From NCBI GenBank assembly GCA_947625185.1, contig CANQNJ010000007.1:1-53253 (forward strand): 53,253 nt of DNA, in the 5' to 3' direction. Positions 50,253 through 53,253 of the stretch are shown here, piece after piece (position 1 is the first letter of the stretch; each line of letters begins with the position of its first letter). Position numbers and translations under genes: made by a program. The notes under the pieces were generated by a model, which saw nothing but the letters and a program-made list of their open reading frames with translations, was not told the DNA's origin and did not search any database. This DNA comes from an uncultured Clostridia bacterium. GTDB taxonomy: Bacteria; Bacillota; Clostridia; Christensenellales; CAG-314.

Positions 50253-51148
50253 TTTTCCTCCCGCATAAGATCGATATAATATTCTTCGAGGCTTATCTTT
50301 GCCGTGCGGATTTCGCTGACGGCAATACCGCAGTTGCCGAACAGATACTTGGAGACGTCTTCCGCATTTGCGTTATAGACACGGATCTCTCCCGTCTGTT
50401 CGTCAATATCCGCCCGACCGAATGCCCGTTCGAGGATAGTCCGCACCCTTTCCGTGCCGTCTACTCTGACAGCGACGTATGTCGGACAGTTCGCGTTGAG
50501 TTCCGCTGCCGTCATTTCCTTTAAGAGCCTTCCGCCGCGTATAATGGCGTAATGGGTGGCGATTTTTTCAAGTTCGCCGAGAATATGCGAAGAAATGAGG
50601 ACGGTCGTGCCGCGGCGCGAAAGGTCGGTCAATATCTCACGCATAATGCGCATACCGTCGGCGTCCAGCCCGTTGATGGGTTCGTCGAGAACGAGAAGCG
50701 TGGGGTTGCCGAGCAGCGCAAAGGCAATACCGATACGCTGTTTCATACCGAGGGAGCAATTTTTGAATTTGTTGCCCGCCGCGCCGTCCATACGAACAAG
50801 GTGAAGAACTCGCCGTATTTCTTCGTTCTCGTTTTTCAGTCCCAAGTTGGCGGCTTGCAGTTTCATATTGTTCCAAACGGTGGTATTCGGAAAGCAGCCG
50901 GGGGATTCGATGAGAACGCCGATTTGCGAGCGAACGCCCTGATCCCGATAGTCTTTGCCCCACAGTTTGATTTCGCCGCCGCTCGGCTGAATAAGTCCGC
51001 AAATGAGCTTCTCCGTAGTCGATTTGCCGCTGCCGTTCTCGCCGATAAAGCCGTATATGGCGCCCTGCGGCACGGTCATATTCAACCCGTCCACCGCGCG
51101 TTTTTCTCCGAAAGTTTTGGTTAAATTTCTGATTTCGATTGCGTTCAT
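50249..51148 (-). CDS. BcrA-type ABC transporter ATPase, second copy
   Basis: This 299-residue ATPase has Walker A GENGSGKST (about 36-44), the signature CSLGMKQ (in place of LSGGQ), Walker B LLVLDEP and the switch histidine in SSHILGELE. LSLG/CSLG signatures and the C-terminal extension of about 80 residues are typical of BcrA and lantibiotic-immunity exporters. GAGGTG precedes ATG 51148. It probably works with the permease whose gene overlaps its end. The peptide it handles is unknown. Confidence 0.9.
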   Translation of the reverse strand: MNAIEIRNLTKTFGEKRAVDGLNMTVPQGAIYGFIGENGSGKSTTEKLICGLIQPSGGEIKLWGKDYRDQGVRSQIGVLIESPGCFPNTTVWNNMKLQAANLGLKNENEEIRRVLHLVRMDGAAGNKFKNCSLGMKQRIGIAFALLGNPTLLVLDEPINGLDADGMRIMREILTDLSRRGTTVLISSHILGELEKIATHYAIIRGGRLLKEMTAAELNANCPTYVAVRVDGTERVRTILERAFGRADIDEQTGEIRVYNANAEDVSKYLFGNCGIAVSEIRTAKISLEEYYIDLMREEK

Positions 51149-51156
51149 ATTTCACC

Positions 51157-51975
51157 TCAATACACATCGCGACGATATAAAATCACCGAACCGAGAACGT
51201 TATAGACGATCGCCCACACGACGGAGCAGGCAAGACACACAAGGACGGACGCGAAGTTTGCGGAGAGGCAAGCATATACCGACGAACCGTAGAGGAAGAT
51301 ATTCAATGCCGTCGTATTGCCGATAAGCGCCGCCGCGCCTATGACGGGAATACCCGTACCGAGGACGAAGCACAGGGCAATGGAAATGCCGAACTTTCTG
51401 CGGAAGATGATGTTGATGAAGGTATACAGGCTTGCCCAACCGAGGCTCATTATCACTTTGCCGAGGATAGCGCAAAGGAGAGAACCCGCGTTGATGGCAA
51501 ACGGAAGTCCCGTAGCCGCACCTGCGATCATTCCGCCGATGAGATATGTAAAGCACATACACACCATCGAGAACGCGGAAACAATGGTTTTGCTTATCAT
51601 ATAGTCCTCTTTCTTGGCGTGAGTGGTAAACAGCTGCTTGACGTATCCGCTGCGATAATCGTGTCCGATGAAGATCGACACCATAATACCGCCGAAAATA
51701 AAGACCATATTCATATTGGCGTATTCGCCCATATCGTGAACGATATACAGCGGACTGTCCGCCGCGATTATCTGCCAAGCGTTGGAGAACATCCCCGCAG
51801 TTTCGCCGTCGCCCATTGCTCCCATAGATACAAGCGCGGGAATGAGCGCCGCGATTACGATGAAGATATAAAAGAGGGGAGTATGGAACAGACGGTAAAA
51901 GTCCACGCCGAGCATACCTTGGAGCCGCCTGATAAAGCTCGGCTTCTCGAATTGCAATGTTTTAGTGTTTTCCAT
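51157..51975 (-). CDS. ABC-2 type permease of the first transporter pair
   Basis: This 272-residue, six-segment membrane protein is similar in layout to the other permease: short cytosolic start (SFIRRLQGMLGVDFYRLF), a first segment at about 35-52, then an outside loop. It lies one base after its ATPase gene and eight bases before the next ATPase, so all four transporter genes are one unit. Membrane segments are rich in methionine and glycine. Confidence 0.85.
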   Translation of the reverse strand: MENTKTLQFEKPSFIRRLQGMLGVDFYRLFHTPLFYIFIVIAALIPALVSMGAMGDGETAGMFSNAWQIIAADSPLYIVHDMGEYANMNMVFIFGGIMVSIFIGHDYRSGYVKQLFTTHAKKEDYMISKTIVSAFSMVCMCFTYLIGGMIAGAATGLPFAINAGSLLCAILGKVIMSLGWASLYTFINIIFRRKFGISIALCFVLGTGIPVIGAAALIGNTTALNIFLYGSSVYACLSANFASVLVCLACSVVWAIVYNVLGSVILYRRDVY

Positions 51976-51976
51976 A

Positions 51977-52876
51977 TCACACAGCCTCCTTGCTCATCAA
52001 AGAAACATAGTATTCTTCCAGCCCGATCTTGTGCTTTCTCAGTTCCGTCGGCACCAAGCCGTTCCGTAAGAGAAATGCGGAGAGCCGCCCCGTGTCGTCG
52101 ATGTCATAGACGCGAAGCTCGCCCTCTTCCAACCTGACGTTGCACCCGCCGCGCCGCAAAAGCTCCGCAGCCGCTTGCACGTCATTGGTTTTCAAAGAAA
52201 CGTATACCTGCGAACGGTTGTCCATTTCCGAAGCGGCAATCTCCCGTATCATCTTGCCTTGACGGATAATGCCGTAGTGCGTGGCGATCTTTTCAAGTTC
52301 TCCGAGGATATGAGAGGAAATAAGGACGGTACAGCCGTAATTCTTTGTTATGTCCACGAGAATCTCGCGCATAAGTCGCATACCGTCGGTGTCAAGTCCG
52401 TTGATGGGCTCGTCGAGAATGAGAAGCGCGGGATCGCCCAAAAGTGCCATTGCAATGCCGATTCGCTGTTTCATGCCGAGCGAACACTTCTTGAATTGCA
52501 ATTTCGCGTTGTCCTCCATGCGGACGATTTTCAGCACCCGTGCGATTTCGCCGTTTCTGTCTTTCAGCCCCAAATTGATGGCTTGCATCATGAGGTTGGA
52601 ATAGACGCTCGACGAGGGAAAACAGCCCGTATTTTCAATAAGCGCACCCACGCGCACCCTTACGCCGGCGTCGGTATAGGGCTTGCCGAACAGCGTGATA
52701 TTGCCCTTGTCCGGCACGAGATGCCCGCAGATACACTTTTCCGTGGTCGATTTTCCGCTTCCGTTTTCGCCGATAAAGCCGTAGATCGAACCCTGCGGCA
52801 CGGTCATATTCAAGCCGTCGAGCGCGTACATTCCGCGGAAACTCTTTGTAAGATTTCTGATTTCGATTGCGTTCAT
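51977..52876 (-). CDS. BcrA-type ABC transporter ATPase, first copy
   Basis: This 299-residue ATPase is a close paralogue of the one at 50249-51148. It shares the first ten residues (MNAIEIRNLT), Walker A GENGSGKST, signature CSLGMKQ and Walker B LLILDEP. I chose ATG 52876 because AAGGAGG lies just upstream; the frame from 52903 adds nine residues overlapping the -10 box. It is the first gene of the leftward operon. The two pairs may act separately or as one mixed complex, as in some lantibiotic-immunity systems. Confidence 0.9.
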   Translation of the reverse strand: MNAIEIRNLTKSFRGMYALDGLNMTVPQGSIYGFIGENGSGKSTTEKCICGHLVPDKGNITLFGKPYTDAGVRVRVGALIENTGCFPSSSVYSNLMMQAINLGLKDRNGEIARVLKIVRMEDNAKLQFKKCSLGMKQRIGIAMALLGDPALLILDEPINGLDTDGMRLMREILVDITKNYGCTVLISSHILGELEKIATHYGIIRQGKMIREIAASEMDNRSQVYVSLKTNDVQAAAELLRRGGCNVRLEEGELRVYDIDDTGRLSAFLLRNGLVPTELRKHKIGLEEYYVSLMSKEAV

Positions 52877-52902
52877 AGCCGCCTCCTTGTTTTGATACTT
52901 CA

Positions 52903-52908
52903 ATTATA
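52903..52908 (-). promoter_or_regulatory. -10 box of the ABC operon
   Basis: TATAAT on the minus strand, about 20 bases before the transcription start region of the first ATPase gene. The best -35-like box (TTGTGG) is about 20 bases away, too far for sigma-A alone. A regulator that compensates for a long spacer is possible. Confidence 0.4.
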
Positions 52909-52971
52909 AAACCTTCGAGGGAGAAACACCACAACATAAATCCCGATTTCTGTTGGTTTCAGAAAAGTTCC

Positions 52972-53253
52972 TTATAGAAGCGGAGCGAAAATCTTTACGA
53001 GCGCGCCCACGAACCGCCGCCATACATTTTGTTTGAGCATTTCGCTGCGATATTCGATTGACTGTCCCTGCGTGGCGAGGAAGTCCTTTTCCATGTCTGC
53101 GATTGCCGCGCAGTTGTACATCCAAACGCCGTTTTCAAAATGGTGGACGAGCGAACGATAGTCGAGATTGACCGTACCGACGATTGCCGCCTCGCCGTCC
53201 GCAGAATAGGTCTTTGCGTGGATAAAGCCTTTCTCGTACTCGAAAATCTTGAC
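52972..53253 (-). CDS. Cardiolipin synthase / phospholipase D family protein, C-terminal part
   Basis: The gene enters from the right edge and lacks its start. The 93 visible residues hold the second HKD motif, HAKTYSAD followed by GEAAIVGTVNLDYRSL, and the usual VWMYN stretch. The end (NVWRRFVGALVKIFAPLL) is a hydrophobic helix as in bacterial cardiolipin synthases, which join two phosphatidylglycerol molecules at the membrane. The frame is open to the window edge. Confidence 0.9.
   Translation of the reverse strand, partial: VKIFEYEKGFIHAKTYSADGEAAIVGTVNLDYRSLVHHFENGVWMYNCAAIADMEKDFLATQGQSIEYRSEMLKQNVWRRFVGALVKIFAPLL

Overview
The window looks like part of a chromosome of an uncultured, probably gut-dwelling, low- to mid-GC Bacillota of the class Clostridia. 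The basis is a set of sporulation genes (spoIIE, spmA-spmB, a Spo0A-type DNA-binding protein), a TatD-linked radical SAM gene, queH, AAGGAG ribosome binding sites and near-consensus sigma-A promoters (TTGACA-17-TATAAT). No rRNA or unique marker fixes the genus.

Layout. (1) 1-1830: the end of an integrative element, with a tyrosine recombinase running into the 3' end of a tRNA-Val/Glu/Met operon. (2) 2.2-18.5 kb: an alpha-glucan locus. One promoter near 18.52 kb appears to drive a leftward operon of eight genes: starch-binding lipoprotein, maltodextrin-binding lipoprotein, two permeases, a lipoprotein alpha-amylase, an enlarged MalK-type ATPase, a lipoprotein pullulanase and a small lipoprotein. 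A cytosolic neopullulanase-type enzyme follows separately. Together they would bind and debranch glucan at the surface, import maltodextrins and hydrolyse them inside. (3) 18.6-23.7 kb: a phosphopantetheinyl transferase, a stand-alone GlmU-type acetyltransferase, spoIIE and spmAB. (4) 23.8-28 kb: a rightward metG-tatD-radical SAM-queH cluster. (5) 28.4-33.8 kb: ferredoxin, M32 carboxypeptidase, P-type ATPase and tsaD, leftward.

(6) 33.9-36.85 kb: an almost gene-free, hairpin-dense repeat island holding one pilin-like gene and a candidate small RNA. Several repeat families here keep their stems paired while the stem sequence changes between copies, which is the most original signal in the window. 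(7) 36.85-44.1 kb: asnS, a small lipoprotein, leuS-cysK, the stand-alone Spo0A-type protein and nnrD. (8) 44.1-46.7 kb: a tRNA-Ser whose 3' end is duplicated 190 bp downstream, a decayed serine recombinase and an acquired-looking kinase. (9) 46.8-48.7 kb: a metallo-beta-lactamase-fold hydrolase and an alcohol-dehydrogenase relative that has lost key residues. (10) 48.8-53.25 kb: two tandem BcrA-type ABC transporters with a repeat protein, then the end of a cardiolipin synthase gene cut by the window edge.

The most promising leads are the covarying-stem repeat elements (33.9-36.85 kb), the MalK homologue carrying a coiled coil of about 220 residues, the tRNA-Ser att-site duplication, the sRNA candidate at 35.3 kb, two predicted leaderless transcripts (tsaD and the phosphopantetheinyl transferase) and the dehydrogenase lacking catalytic zinc ligands. 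All calls come from reading the sequence; no database search was run.
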